A stretch of 64,000 nt of DNA from positions 558,001-622,000 of the forward strand of contig NZ_CP021422.1 of NCBI RefSeq assembly GCF_002201475.1, given 5' to 3'. This document shows positions 1 through 8,629 of the stretch, in pieces (the stretch's first letter is position 1; every line of letters starts with the position of its first letter). This DNA comes from Acutalibacter muris. GTDB lineage: Bacteria; Bacillota; Clostridia; Oscillospirales; Acutalibacteraceae. The notes under the pieces are model-generated. The model did no database searches. It was not told where the DNA came from and worked only from the letters and a program-made list of their open reading frames with translations. The position numbers were made by a program, and so were the translations under genes.

Positions 1-1094
1 AGGGCCTCCAGCCTGAAAATATCCTGGGCCCCGTGGGAAAGCCGACCGATATCCGAGCTTCTGACCACCACCGGCAGGCGGGAGGCTTTAAGAAGCTCAA
101 GGCCCTTTTTTGTGCCGCCCAGGGCCCTAAGATAAGGCGGCAGCCCCATAAGGGGCGCCCTTACCCCCAGGAACGCCCAGAGGACCAGCCGGCGCACACG
201 GGCGTGGGAGACCCGCTTGACCTTTGTGAGGACGTACAACTCTTCTAAGGAGCGGGCCTGTCCCGCGGCCCGGAACAGCCGGTGCTCGATACCCTCGGAG
301 AGGTCCGGCAGGGCGGCGAGTTCCTCCTTCGGCATGGCCCGCAGCCTTGAGAGAATTGCCCGCTCAAGATACGCGATATCCGCCAGCCGCCCCTCCCGCC
401 GGGCGGCTTCAACGCACCGAAGGGTGCTCTCGGGCACAAGGCCGTGAAGGTCCCCGCCGGAGAGGGCCCGCCGCCTTATCTCGCTGCCGGAGAGGGGGCC
501 GCTTTCTCCCCCAGCTTCATCATGCCCAGCGCCCTCCCGCTTTATGGCGGTGGGCTCAAGGGCCGCGCCCTGGCACAGTATGGCCTTGCAGTATTCTATG
601 CCCAGGTTTGCGTTTGGTCTGGACAGGGCAAAGCCAGCTTCACTGCCCAGCAGCTTCTCTATGGCCAGCTGCCGCCGGGCGGCAAAGCCTAGGTTTGGGG
701 GGCCTTCCCCGAGGGCCTGGGAGAACTCCTCTGAGAGCAGGGCCTCCGCTATCCTTTGCAACAGATCTATGTCAGGGACCTCGCTGCCAAAGCACAGCGG
801 TCCGGCTCCCAGGGCGGCGGCCAGAGCCACGCCACCCCCGGCGAACCGCTCCGCCCCGGCGCAGGCCCAGCTGAGGGGCAGCTCCACCACTAGGTCCGCG
901 CCGTTTAAAAGGGCCAGCCGGGCGCGCTCCCACTTGTCCAGCATAGAGGGGCCCCCCCGCTGGACAAAATTGCCGCTCATGACGCATACCACCGGGTTCC
1001 CGAAGGCCCGGGCCCGCTCTAAAAGGAGCCTATGGCCGTAGTGCAGGGGGTCGAACTCGCAAATAATGGCAGAAAGGGCATTTTTCTGTGGCAT
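1..1094 (-). CDS. tmcAL: tRNA(Met) cytidine acetate ligase TmcAL (YlbM/DUF795 family), C-terminus outside window
   Basis: The reverse strand reads as one open frame from an ATG at 1094 to the window edge, so the C-terminus is missing. The family activates acetate with ATP and acetylates the wobble cytidine of elongator tRNA-Met. Visible family marks are the nucleotidyltransferase-like start IICEFDPLHYGHRLLLERA and the motif VMSGNFVQRGGPS, followed by DKWERARLALLNGADLVVEL. AAGGAG lies about 10 nt upstream of the ATG. It is divergent from acetate kinase, a neighbour that makes sense for an acetate-using enzyme. The open frame contains no stop over 364 codons. The function is well supported by motif; only the length cannot be judged. 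Confidence 0.88.
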   Translation of the reverse strand, partial: MPQKNALSAIICEFDPLHYGHRLLLERARAFGNPVVCVMSGNFVQRGGPSMLDKWERARLALLNGADLVVELPLSWACAGAERFAGGGVALAAALGAGPLCFGSEVPDIDLLQRIAEALLSEEFSQALGEGPPNLGFAARRQLAIEKLLGSEAGFALSRPNANLGIEYCKAILCQGAALEPTAIKREGAGHDEAGGESGPLSGSEIRRRALSGGDLHGLVPESTLRCVEAARREGRLADIAYLERAILSRLRAMPKEELAALPDLSEGIEHRLFRAAGQARSLEELYVLTKVKRVSHARVRRLVLWAFLGVRAPLMGLPPYLRALGGTKKGLELLKASRLPVVVRSSDIGRLSHGAQDIFRLEA

Positions 1095-1109
1095 TTTCTG
1101 TAAAACTCC

Positions 1110-1138
1110 TTGAATTTTTCAATATTGTATAGTATAAT
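1110..1138 (+). promoter_or_regulatory. Sigma-A-type promoter of ackA
   Basis: TTGAAT at 1110-1115 and TATAAT at 1133-1138 are separated by exactly 17 bp and lie about 80 bp before the ackA start. The segment is AT-rich in a GC-rich neighbourhood. Confidence 0.65.
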
Positions 1139-1217
1139 GTGATATGCGCAGATAATATGGTTGAAGGTCTTAACTGTATCTATTATACGAAATTATTGTC
1201 TGAAAGGAAAGAGAGAT

Positions 1218-2426
1218 ATGAAAATTCTTGTAATCAATGCGGGCAGCTCCTCGCTCAAATATCAGCTTATCGATATGGACGGGGAAAAGATGCTCTGCAA
1301 GGGCAACTGCGAGCGCATAGGCCTTGACGGGGGCATCTTTACCCACAAGACCGCCGATGGCAGGGAGCTGCATAAGGACGTGGACATGCCTGATCACACC
1401 GCCGCCTTTACCCAGGTGAAGGACGCGCTGCTGGACCCGGAGAAGGGCGTTATAAAGCACCTCAGTGAGGTGTCTGCCATAGGCCACAGGGTGGTCCAGG
1501 GCGGGGCCATCTTCCACCAGTCCTGCCTTGTGGACGACAAGGTGATAGCGGATATCGAGAGTCTTATTCCACTTGCCCCCCTACATAACGGAGCCCATGT
1601 ACAAGGCATCAAGGCCTGCCGGAACCTGTTCGGCGAGGAGGTCCCCGAGGCGGTGGTCTTCGACACCTCCTTCCACGCCACCATGCCCCCGAAGGCCTAT
1701 ATGTACAACGTCCCCTACGAGTATTACGAGAAGTACGCCGTGCGGCGCTACGGGGCCCACGGCACCTCCCACCGCTATGTAAGCGCGCGCTGCGCAGAGC
1801 TTATGGGCAGGGACATAAAGGACCTGAAGATAATCACCTGCCATTTGGGCAACGGCTCCTCTATAACAGCCGTGGACGGCGGCAAGGTCATCGACACCAG
1901 CATGGGCCTGACTCCTCTTGACGGCTTCATGATGGGCGGGCGCACAGGAACCCTTGACCCCTCGGTGGTCACCTTCATAATGGAGAAGGAACAGCTGTCT
2001 CCCGCGGAGATGGACCAGATAATGAACAAGAAATCCGGGCTTCTGGGCATTTCCGGCGTGTCCAGCGACGATAGGGATGTCACCGCCGCCCGCAAGGCCG
2101 GGAACGAGAGGGCGAAGCTGGCCCACGACATTCTGGAGTATCAGATATCGAAGTTTATCGGCGGCTATATGGTGGCCCTGGGCGGCTGCGACGCCATGGT
2201 ATTCACGGCGGGCGTGGGCGAGAACCAGTGGATGCACCGCTGGGAAATCGGGAAATACCTGGAGTTCCTGGGCGTGAAGCTGGACGAGAAGCTCAACGAG
2301 GAGACCATCCTTGGCAAGGAGGGGAAAATATCCACCCCCGACAGCAAGATACAAGTTTACGTCATACCCACCAACGAGGAACTGGTGATAGCCAGGGACA
2401 CGAAGGCGTTGGTCGAGGGGCAGTGA
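1218..2426 (+). CDS. ackA: Acetate kinase
   Basis: Acetate kinase converts acetyl phosphate and ADP to acetate and ATP in the cytoplasm, the last step of acetate fermentation. The protein has 402 residues, the usual length. It starts MKILVINAGSSSLKYQ, the phosphate-binding signature of the acetokinase family, and keeps GHRVVQGG, HGTSHRYVS, CHLGNGSSI and FTAGVGEN. I chose ATG 1218 because the acetokinase signature begins there and AAAGGAAAGAG precedes it; the frame could be opened 19 codons earlier but those residues fit nothing. No phosphotransacetylase gene is adjacent, so ackA appears to be its own unit, with a weak terminator at 2495-2520. Confidence 0.97.
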   Translation: MKILVINAGSSSLKYQLIDMDGEKMLCKGNCERIGLDGGIFTHKTADGRELHKDVDMPDHTAAFTQVKDALLDPEKGVIKHLSEVSAIGHRVVQGGAIFHQSCLVDDKVIADIESLIPLAPLHNGAHVQGIKACRNLFGEEVPEAVVFDTSFHATMPPKAYMYNVPYEYYEKYAVRRYGAHGTSHRYVSARCAELMGRDIKDLKIITCHLGNGSSITAVDGGKVIDTSMGLTPLDGFMMGGRTGTLDPSVVTFIMEKEQLSPAEMDQIMNKKSGLLGISGVSSDDRDVTAARKAGNERAKLAHDILEYQISKFIGGYMVALGGCDAMVFTAGVGENQWMHRWEIGKYLEFLGVKLDEKLNEETILGKEGKISTPDSKIQVYVIPTNEELVIARDTKALVEGQ

Positions 2427-2494
2427 GCCGGTGCCAGCCGGCCGCGCGAACCCTCAATAGGGGTAATTGAATATTTAGGTGAGTTTTGACAGGA

Positions 2495-2520
2495 GCGTCC
2501 GCGTGGGGTGGGCGCTTTTG
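2495..2520 (+). terminator. Probable terminator after ackA
   Basis: GCGTCC (2495-2500) pairs with GGGCGC (2510-2515), including one G-T pair, and TTTTGT follows. The stem is only 6 bp and the T run is short, so confidence is moderate. Confidence 0.45.
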
Positions 2521-2673
2521 TCTTGGTTTGGGGCATGGTTACTGGTATACGGAGTGGGCGGTACATGGAAAGAATCATACTGCCTATACCGGGGGATTTC
2601 ATGCCGAAAATGGGGAATAGGCAAAATGATACTTTTGGAGCATATGGGCTTCTTGATATACGCCAGAACAGTG

Positions 2674-2715
2674 ATAAAAAATAACCCCCAGAAACCTTAT
2701 GATTTCTAGGGGGTT
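2674..2715 (-). terminator. Rho-independent terminator of tRNA-Thr
   Basis: On the minus strand AACCCCCTAGAAATC pairs with GGTTTCTGGGGGTT around an ATAA loop, followed by ATTTTTTATC. It lies 25 bp beyond the 3' end of the tRNA. Confidence 0.85.
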
Positions 2716-2739
2716 AGACTTGGCGGAGCCAACGTCTTA

Positions 2740-2815
2740 TGGAGCTGGATGTCGGAATCGAACCGACCACCTCATCATTACGAGTGATGTGCTCTACCGA
2801 ATGAGCTAATCCAGC
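2740..2815 (-). tRNA. tRNA-Thr (anticodon CGT)
   Basis: The 76-nt reverse-strand sequence folds as a standard cloverleaf: acceptor GCTGGAT/ATCCAGC, D arm GCTC/GAGC, anticodon stem CATCA/TGATG with loop CTCGTAA, and T arm GTCGG/CCGAC. Position 34-36 is CGT, reading ACG. The 3' CCA is encoded. It stands alone with its own promoter and terminator. Confidence 0.95.
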
Positions 2816-2829
2816 ACCAAACATATCAT

Positions 2830-2858
2830 ATTATACACCCTTTTGTGGCATACGTCAA
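2830..2858 (-). promoter_or_regulatory. Promoter of tRNA-Thr
   Basis: On the minus strand TTGACG (2853-2858) and TATAAT (2830-2835) are 17 bp apart, and the tRNA 5' end lies 15 bp downstream of the -10 box. Confidence 0.8.
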
Positions 2859-2918
2859 GCCAAATCTTACCCTGCTGTCACATTTTTCTCCGCCCGGCAT
2901 ATCCTGTATAAGAGGAAT

Positions 2919-2972
2919 ATAGCAAACGCACTTGAAAATCATTATTTCCGATTTTCAAGTTGCGTTTACTAT
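2919..2972. repeat. Long near-perfect inverted repeat (hairpin)
   Basis: Arms of 22-23 nt (2919-2940 and 2950-2972) pair almost fully around a 9-nt loop; the only differences are one C/T change and one extra A. The ends read ATAGCAAACGC and GCGTTTACTAT. There is no T run on either side, so it is not an ordinary terminator. It lies just before the ribosome binding site of the 2995 gene, so it could form in that mRNA leader. Confidence 0.8.
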
Positions 2973-2994
2973 ATTATGAAAGGGGGACAAGACC

Positions 2995-3381
2995 ATGAAG
3001 CAGGAAAGCTCGTTATGGGCGCCATCGCCCCAGGCGGGCTCGGAGGATGTGCTGAGGCTCTTGGACGAATCCCACAGGCTCCTTTCGGCCATACTTCTGG
3101 GCGTCATTATGCAGATGCGCTCTCTGGAGCTGGAGCGCTGCCGGCTGCTGGGGGCGCGGGTCCAGGGGGTGGAGCAGTTGCAGCTTTCAGCTTCCCTACT
3201 GTCCGTATGGGCCCTGATGGGCTTTAACCGTCAGGCCGGGGAGTTATCTGACCCATGTGACCAGACCCTGGGTTCCGCAAGCCTTACCATCGGCCTGATA
3301 CGCCTGATGAAGCTGCTGGCCCCGGAACAGACCCTCCAGGAGGAAGTGGTTGAATTTGCAGAGCCTGACGGCTTGGGATAA
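2995..3381 (+). CDS. Hypothetical protein, 128 residues
   Basis: I do not recognise this protein. It starts at ATG 2995 after AAAGGGGG (spacing about 10 nt). The sequence is helical and rich in Leu, Glu and Gln, with a likely amphipathic region around LRLLDESHRLLSAILLGVIM and an acidic C-terminus (EEVVEFAEPDG). There is no signal peptide and no clear membrane segment. It converges on the lytic transglycosylase gene with only 7 bp between the stops. The unusual leader hairpin at 2919-2972 may influence its expression. Confidence 0.6.
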   Translation: MKQESSLWAPSPQAGSEDVLRLLDESHRLLSAILLGVIMQMRSLELERCRLLGARVQGVEQLQLSASLLSVWALMGFNRQAGELSDPCDQTLGSASLTIGLIRLMKLLAPEQTLQEEVVEFAEPDGLG

Positions 3382-3388
3382 GCCCTGC

Positions 3389-3961
3389 TCACACATCTGA
3401 ATAAAGCTTCTCGTAGACCTGCCAGTTCTTTGTGACCTTCTTCACATAGGCTGCCGTCTCCGGGAAGGGTATACTTTTTAAGGTGCGCCCATCATTGGAG
3501 TGCTCCGGCTCCATAAGCCATCGGTCAACATTGCCAATCCCGGCATTGTAGGCGGCGAGGGCCACCTCCGGCGCGGCATAGTGGTCTAAAAGCCGCCTTA
3601 GAAGGGCGCAGCCGCAGTGCACGTTGTCGTCTACGTCATATCTGTCCAGGCCACCGTTCTCCGGCGGATGCTCCTCTGCCATCCAAAGGAAGGTCTCCTC
3701 GGTCAGCTGCATAAGCCCCATAGCCCCTGCCCTGGAGCGGGCATTGGGGTCAAAGCCGCTCTCCGCCTTTATGACGGCATAGACCAGCTCCGGGGGCAGG
3801 CCGAATTCCTCCGCCTCCCTGCCCACCGTCTCGCTAAACCGGCAGGGGTACATCTGACGGAGCGCCCAGCCGCTTATTTTTGGGGCGTTCAGCGCTGCGG
3901 CCACGGCCAGGACCGCCAACGCCGCCATCACCGGCAACAGCCATTTCCTTCTTCTTTTCAT
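3389..3961 (-). CDS. Lytic murein transglycosylase (SLT fold), membrane-anchored
   Basis: Cleaves the MurNAc-GlcNAc bond of peptidoglycan to form 1,6-anhydro ends. The 190-residue protein has an N-terminal basic and hydrophobic segment ([20 protein letters not shown]) that anchors or exports it, then a soluble SLT domain. The catalytic Glu is in VIKAESGFDP, followed by GAMGLMQL and ALAAYNAGIGNV, all typical of goose-type SLT domains. I start it at ATG 3961, which follows GAAGGGGGCAGTCGG and overlaps the stop of the upstream fusion gene by 4 bp (ATGA); a 9-codon longer version is possible. It is the last gene of the 9523-to-3389 run. Confidence 0.88.
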   Translation of the reverse strand: MKRRRKWLLPVMAALAVLAVAAALNAPKISGWALRQMYPCRFSETVGREAEEFGLPPELVYAVIKAESGFDPNARSRAGAMGLMQLTEETFLWMAEEHPPENGGLDRYDVDDNVHCGCALLRRLLDHYAAPEVALAAYNAGIGNVDRWLMEPEHSNDGRTLKSIPFPETAAYVKKVTKNWQVYEKLYSDV

Positions 3962-5577
3962 CCGACTGCCCCCTTCAGCTCTGCGCATATCCGCTCTATT
4001 TGGGGCTCTAAGGTACCGCCGCCGTTGTCAACTATATAGTCCGCCCGCGCGGCATAGAAGCCCTCGGGCTGCTGGGACCGAAACCTCTCCAGCGCCCGCT
4101 CCCGGGTAAGTCCGTCCCGCTCCAGAACCCGCCGCAGCCTTATGGCCTCCGGGGCGGTCACGGCGAGTATCTTCCGGCATATCCTGTCAAGACCCGCCTC
4201 GAACAGGGTGGGCGCGTCCAAAAGCATCGGGCCGGAAAGTCCAGAGTCTTTCAGGCTCTTTAGCTCCCGCCGGACCGCCCGGAGAATGGGGGGGAAGGTT
4301 ATCTCGCCCAAGAGCTCCACGCCCTCCGGGTCCCGGAAGGCCCGCGCCGCCAGTTCCCGCCGGTCCAGCTTACCCATCGGGGCCACCTCTGACCCGAAGG
4401 CCCTGCAAAGCTTTTCTATACAGTCCGCGTCGTATACGTCGTCGCGCCGGGTCAGTCCGTCGCAGTCTATCAACTGGAAACCCCGATTTACAAGTTCTGC
4501 CGCCACGGTGGATTTTCCCGCGCCGCTGGGCCCTACCAGACCCACTATCATGGGTCCCGGCAGCTTTTCAATACAGAACCCGGCGGCTCGGGCCAGCCGG
4601 TTGTACACGGCAAGGCCTACCCCCGTCCTGCCTGGCAGCTGGGCGAGGGCCCTTTTGGCCCCTAACTCATCCAGACGGTGCAAAGCGTAAAACAGCCGCC
4701 TTGCCTGGGTCTCCCGGTCATAGCGGGGCCCATAGGCTAGGGCGGGCATTTTCACCTCTGCCGCCGTCTCGTCAAAGCACAGGGCGTATGTGCCCTGTGT
4801 TTCCCCGAGGCTGTTTACATACTCTATATATTCCTCAGGCGAGCCGTCAATCACCTCTATCCGGGCCCTGGGGGCGTAGTGCTTATACTTCATCCCCGGG
4901 GACCGGGCGGGCTCTCCGGGCTTAAGCTCCCCTATAACGGCAGGGTCTACCTCAAGCTCCCCCAAGACGGAGCGAAGCTGCCCCTCTGTGACCCCGCCGG
5001 GCCGCAGGAGCCTGGGCACATCCCCGCAGAGGGACACCACCGTGGACTCTACCCCCACCTGGCAGTCGCCGCCGTCCAGCACCGCGTCCACCAGGCCCGA
5101 GAGGTCCTCATAGGTATGGGCGAAGGTGGTGGGGCTGGGCCGTCCTGAAATATTTGCCGAGGGCGCAGCCAGAGGCACGCCTGCCGCGTTTATAACGGCT
5201 CTCGCCGCCGGGTGTGACGGACAGCGCACAGCCACGGTATCAAGCCCGCCGCTGGTCTCGTATGGCACCAGCGGCGACTTTGGCAGTATTATGGTCAGGG
5301 GGCCGGGCCAGCACCTCTCCGCCAGCTTCAGAGCTCTCCCGGGCAGGGAGCTCACCAGCGGGGCCCACTGGCTGACCTCTGTGATGTGCACTATCAGCGG
5401 GTTGTCCCCGGGCCTGCCCTTGGCCTTAAAAATCCCCTTAACGGCCTCGGGGTCCAGGGCGTTGGCCGCAAGGCCGTATACCGTCTCGGTGGGTATGGCA
5501 ACTAAGCCCCCGGCCCGCAGTATCTCGCCGGCCCGGGCGAAGCCCCCCTGGCTGTCGCGCAGTATCTCCGTTATCAT
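3958..5577 (-). CDS. Fusion: threonylcarbamoyl-AMP synthase (TsaC/Sua5) + dephospho-CoA kinase (CoaE)
   Basis: One uninterrupted 539-residue frame contains two enzymes. Residues 1-340 are a long-form Sua5/TsaC protein, which makes L-threonylcarbamoyl-AMP for the t6A37 modification of tRNA; typical motifs are [40 protein letters not shown] and [12 protein letters not shown], the last in the Sua5 extension. From residue 343 a CoaE domain begins, the final step of coenzyme A synthesis: P-loop [33 protein letters not shown] and ADYIVDNGG. The internal ATG at 4551 has no good ribosome binding site, so a real fusion is likely. The gene overlaps prfA and the transglycosylase gene by 4 bp each. Confidence 0.9.
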   Translation of the reverse strand: MITEILRDSQGGFARAGEILRAGGLVAIPTETVYGLAANALDPEAVKGIFKAKGRPGDNPLIVHITEVSQWAPLVSSLPGRALKLAERCWPGPLTIILPKSPLVPYETSGGLDTVAVRCPSHPAARAVINAAGVPLAAPSANISGRPSPTTFAHTYEDLSGLVDAVLDGGDCQVGVESTVVSLCGDVPRLLRPGGVTEGQLRSVLGELEVDPAVIGELKPGEPARSPGMKYKHYAPRARIEVIDGSPEEYIEYVNSLGETQGTYALCFDETAAEVKMPALAYGPRYDRETQARRLFYALHRLDELGAKRALAQLPGRTGVGLAVYNRLARAAGFCIEKLPGPMIVGLVGPSGAGKSTVAAELVNRGFQLIDCDGLTRRDDVYDADCIEKLCRAFGSEVAPMGKLDRRELAARAFRDPEGVELLGEITFPPILRAVRRELKSLKDSGLSGPMLLDAPTLFEAGLDRICRKILAVTAPEAIRLRRVLERDGLTRERALERFRSQQPEGFYAARADYIVDNGGGTLEPQIERICAELKGAVG

Positions 5578-6641
5578 GATACGCTCTCCCGCAGCTTTTC
5601 GGCCCGGTCGGCGGCGATTAGGGGGTCGATAAGAGCGTCCAACCCACCGGCCAGCACCTCCTCCAACTTATAGAGGGTCAGGCCTATCCGATGATCCGTC
5701 ACCCGGGACTGGGGGAAGTTATAGGTGCGTATGCGCTCGGAGCGGTCCCCGCTGCCCACTTGGGAGCGGCGGGCCTCAGCCACCTCGCTGCTCTGTTTCT
5801 CCTGTTCGCGGTTTAGGAGCCGGGCTCTTAATACCTTCATGGCTTTGTCCTTATTCTTATACTGGCTTCGCTCGTCCTGGCACTCCACCACCATCCCTGT
5901 GGGCAGGTGGGTGATGCGTATGGCCGAGGAGGTCTTGTTGATGTGCTGGCCCCCGGCTCCGCTGGAGCGGAAGGTGTCTATCTGCAGGTCCTTGGGGTCG
6001 ATGTCTATCTCTACCTCCTCCGCCTCCGGCAGCACCGCCACCGTGGCGGCGGAGGTGTGTATCCGGCCCTGGGTCTCGGTTTCGGGCACCCTCTGGACCC
6101 GGTGGGCCCCACTCTCAAACTTCAGCCTGCTATAGGCCCCCTGGCCGTCGATAAGAAAGCTGACCTCCTTAAAGCCCCCCAGCTCCGTCTCGTTAAGGGA
6201 GACTATCTCCGTGCGCCAGCCACGGCCCTCGGCATAGGCGGTGTACATCCTATAGAGGTCATAGGCAAACAGCGCCGCCTCCTCACCGCCGGTGCCGCCG
6301 CGTATCTCCACTATTACGTTCTTTTCGTCGTTGGGGTCTTTGGGGAGCAGCAGCAGCTTTATCTCCTCGGAAAGCTCCCCGGCCCGCTGGGTATTCTCCC
6401 GAAGCTCCTGCTGAGCCAGCTCCCGAAGCTCCTTGTCAGAGGACTCCAGCAGCTCCTTTGCGTCCTCTATGGCCCCTTCGCACTGCCTATACTCCCGGTA
6501 CGCCGTAACTATTGGCTCCAGCTCCCGGCTCTCCTTCATAAGGGCGGTAAAGAGGGCGGGGTCCCCGGCACTCTCCGGGTCATAGAGCTTTTCCGAAAGC
6601 TCCTCATAGCGGTTCTCGAACACCTGCAAATTCTCAAACAT
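5574..6641 (-). CDS. prfA: Peptide chain release factor 1
   Basis: RF-1 recognises UAA and UAG in the ribosomal A site and triggers peptide release. The 355-residue length is normal. The GGQ loop that enters the peptidyl transferase centre is present as [16 protein letters not shown], and the anticodon-like region reads [16 protein letters not shown], matching the RF-1 PxT tripeptide region (PET here). GAGGAAAATCG precedes the ATG. The usual neighbour prmC is absent; instead the tsaC/coaE fusion follows, with a 4-bp overlap. tsaC next to prfA is common in Firmicutes. Confidence 0.96.
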   Translation of the reverse strand: MFENLQVFENRYEELSEKLYDPESAGDPALFTALMKESRELEPIVTAYREYRQCEGAIEDAKELLESSDKELRELAQQELRENTQRAGELSEEIKLLLLPKDPNDEKNVIVEIRGGTGGEEAALFAYDLYRMYTAYAEGRGWRTEIVSLNETELGGFKEVSFLIDGQGAYSRLKFESGAHRVQRVPETETQGRIHTSAATVAVLPEAEEVEIDIDPKDLQIDTFRSSGAGGQHINKTSSAIRITHLPTGMVVECQDERSQYKNKDKAMKVLRARLLNREQEKQSSEVAEARRSQVGSGDRSERIRTYNFPQSRVTDHRIGLTLYKLEEVLAGGLDALIDPLIAADRAEKLRESVS

Positions 6642-6650
6642 CGATTTTCC

Positions 6651-6983
6651 TCACTCCCGCAGGAACGCCGCGTCCCTCTCGGGCACGCCGCCCTCGTCGG
6701 TTACATAGCGCTCCACCCGCATATGCAGGTCGTATTTTTCCCGAAGCCGGGTTATCTCGTCCATCATTGGCGTGGCGTGGTGAGCGTCTATGGCCGCCTG
6801 ATCCCGCCAGCTGTCGATGAGGAGCACTGTCCCGGGGTCGTCCACGGGTATGAAATACTCATACCTGAGGTTTCCCTCCTCGGTGCGGATACGGTCCACA
6901 ACGCCAGTTTCTGTCATCTCCCTAGCGAACTCCCCGGCGCTGCCGTCCTTGCCCGTATAGTATATATTGACAGTAATCGCCAC
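6651..6983 (-). CDS. Antibiotic biosynthesis monooxygenase (ABM) domain protein
   Basis: A small single-domain protein of about 110 residues resembling YgiN-like quinol monooxygenases: VAITVNIYY start, GNLRYEYFIPVDDPGTVLLIDSW in the middle and DEITRLREKYDLHMRVERY at the end. The ferredoxin-like ABM fold usually forms dimers and acts on quinones or aromatic substrates, but the substrate cannot be inferred. I start at GTG 6983, placed 8 nt after GGAAGG; an earlier GTG at 6992 sits too close to that site. One nucleotide separates it from the DUF951 stop. Confidence 0.75.
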   Translation of the reverse strand: MAITVNIYYTGKDGSAGEFAREMTETGVVDRIRTEEGNLRYEYFIPVDDPGTVLLIDSWRDQAAIDAHHATPMMDEITRLREKYDLHMRVERYVTDEGGVPERDAAFLRE

Positions 6984-6984
6984 T

Positions 6985-7170
6985 CTATTCACCTTCCCGG
7001 ATTATCTTCTTTATATTCTTCTCTATCTTGCGCCTTGAGACCATGACCTCCCGGCCGCAGCCTGTGCATCTGAGCTTAAAATCCATCCCTGCCCGCAGCA
7101 CCAGGAACTCCCGGCTGCCGCAGGGGTGGTTCTTCTTCATCTGTAAGCGGTCGCCCACCTGTACGTCCAT
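6985..7170 (-). CDS. DUF951 family protein
   Basis: This 61-residue protein has the DUF951 pattern: VGDRLQMKKNHPCGSREF, then RAGMDFKLRCTGCGREVMV. The conserved KKxHPCG and the CxxC pair suggest a small zinc- or nucleic-acid-binding fold, but no function is established for the family. It is commonly found in short housekeeping operons of Firmicutes. GGAGG lies 12 nt before the ATG. It follows cdaR by 17 bp. Confidence 0.85.
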   Translation of the reverse strand: MDVQVGDRLQMKKNHPCGSREFLVLRAGMDFKLRCTGCGREVMVSRRKIEKNIKKIIREGE

Positions 7171-7187
7171 ACTATTCCGCCGCCTCC

Positions 7188-8624
7188 CTAATCAGAGGGC
7201 GGCGTGGCCGCCAGGCCCCCGGAGAAGTTCTTGGGGGCGGGCTCGTTCTGGGCTATGGCCTCCTGGGCGCTGCCGATGGTCACGGCCATGGTATAGCTGC
7301 CGATGACCCAGCAGGCCTCTCCCGCCGAGCCCGGTATGCTCACGGTAACCGGCACGTCCACGCTGCCGGAGCTGGCCGTCACGTTGCTCATATCCACCTG
7401 CACCATTACAGAATCCCCGGTAAGCTTGTTCACGTGGGCTTCGGGTCCGGCCACCGCCACGTCCAGGGTCTTGGCAATGGGCAGGGCCGCAAGCTCGCCT
7501 GTGGGGCCGTTTATCACCTGGATATTGTCCTCGGGCACGGTTACCGTCTGCTGCCGGTAGCCGTTAAGGTTGATGGTCACCGTCACCTGGCTGATGGTGT
7601 TTGTGCCGGTGTTGGTGATGTCCCTGGTGTTCTGGGGTATGGGTATCTCAAAGCTCCTTGTCACCGTGCCGTGGCTCAGGTCCAGCTCGGCAAAGTCCAT
7701 CACGTTGTCCATACGTATCTCGGAGACGCTCCCCAGAGCCTCGGCGGAGCCGGCCAGATCGATGCTCTCGGGCTCCACGGTAATGCGGCTGTCGGAGAAC
7801 TGGGCGGGCCTGTGGGCCAGAGTGACCACCACCGGCACGGTCTTCTTTGGGTATACGGGCACGGTTACCTGCACCGTGTCCACGTCCATGGTGAGGTACA
7901 TCCCCGCCGTGTCCTTGACCTCCAGGCCGTCCTGGTCGTATAGCCGCACCGGGCAGGTGAGCTCCTCGTTCTCTCGGAGGGGACTGTCTATATTGTACAC
8001 CACCGCCGCCCTGCTTATCTTGTTCACCGAGGACTCAGGCCCGCTGATGGTGACCTTCTCCTCAGAGAGCACCGGCGTGCCCGGATAGAATCCTGTGCCC
8101 ACGGTGAAGCTTATCTGGGGCTCTACGTTGAGGGCCACCTCCTTATAGCGGTCGTACTCCAGGGTGATCTCCTCGGGGCTCATGGAGACCACCTCATAGT
8201 CGGAATAGGTGGACTTCTTTGCCACGCGCACCTGGGCCGAGGCCTTCTGGGTGGTATTGCCGGTGAGCTTGGTGGAGGTGGGGTTAAGGGCCGCTGTGAC
8301 CTCGAAATCCTCCGCCGAGAGCTTAGAGGTTATCATATTGCTGCCCGAAACCTCTATATCCACCGTCTGATAGCTGGAACCCCAGACCCTAAGCCCGTCG
8401 GCCTGGGCCTCGGGGGAGAGGGTGAACTCTATGGGTACGTCGTAGACCGTGCGGTTCAAATCGCTGCTGCCCGCGGCGGTGATGAACCAGCCCACCAGCG
8501 CCGCTATAAAAGAGCAGGCCAGCACGAAGCTGTTGTGGTATATGAGCCCCGAGAGCCTGAAGCGGCGCTTTTGCTGACGCTCCGGCCCCCGGTCCTGCTC
8601 CTCGGTATTTTTTCTTGTGTTCAC
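7188..8624 (-). CDS. cdaR: CdaA regulatory protein CdaR (YbbR domains)
   Basis: CdaR binds the diadenylate cyclase CdaA from outside the membrane and modulates c-di-AMP synthesis. The 478-residue protein has a cytoplasmic basic N-terminus, one membrane helix (FVLACSFIAALVGWFITAAG) and then repeated YbbR beta domains, about four, seen as recurring segments with V...PV.......PVVVTL and VTISGPESSVNKI. The start is a GTG at 8624 after GGGAGG. It follows cdaA by 5 bp, the usual order, but the third gene of the classical cluster, glmM, is not next to it. Confidence 0.9.
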   Translation of the reverse strand: MNTRKNTEEQDRGPERQQKRRFRLSGLIYHNSFVLACSFIAALVGWFITAAGSSDLNRTVYDVPIEFTLSPEAQADGLRVWGSSYQTVDIEVSGSNMITSKLSAEDFEVTAALNPTSTKLTGNTTQKASAQVRVAKKSTYSDYEVVSMSPEEITLEYDRYKEVALNVEPQISFTVGTGFYPGTPVLSEEKVTISGPESSVNKISRAAVVYNIDSPLRENEELTCPVRLYDQDGLEVKDTAGMYLTMDVDTVQVTVPVYPKKTVPVVVTLAHRPAQFSDSRITVEPESIDLAGSAEALGSVSEIRMDNVMDFAELDLSHGTVTRSFEIPIPQNTRDITNTGTNTISQVTVTINLNGYRQQTVTVPEDNIQVINGPTGELAALPIAKTLDVAVAGPEAHVNKLTGDSVMVQVDMSNVTASSGSVDVPVTVSIPGSAGEACWVIGSYTMAVTIGSAQEAIAQNEPAPKNFSGGLAATPPSD

Positions 8625-8629
8625 AGCCC

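Larger units (their letters stand above)
2427..2739. other. Intergenic stretch between ackA and tRNA-Thr
   Basis: These 313 bases hold the putative ackA terminator (2495-2520) and the terminator of the opposing tRNA-Thr gene (2674-2715). A 76-codon open frame at 2479-2709 has no ribosome binding site, runs through both hairpins and resembles no protein I know, so I do not call a gene here. Confidence 0.6.

Noticed and set aside
2479..2709. 76-codon open frame after ackA
   Set aside because: No ribosome binding site, GTG start, and it crosses two terminator hairpins.
5907..7046. 379-codon plus-strand frame opposite prfA and the ABM gene
   Set aside because: It spans several genes on the other strand and shows no recognisable protein.
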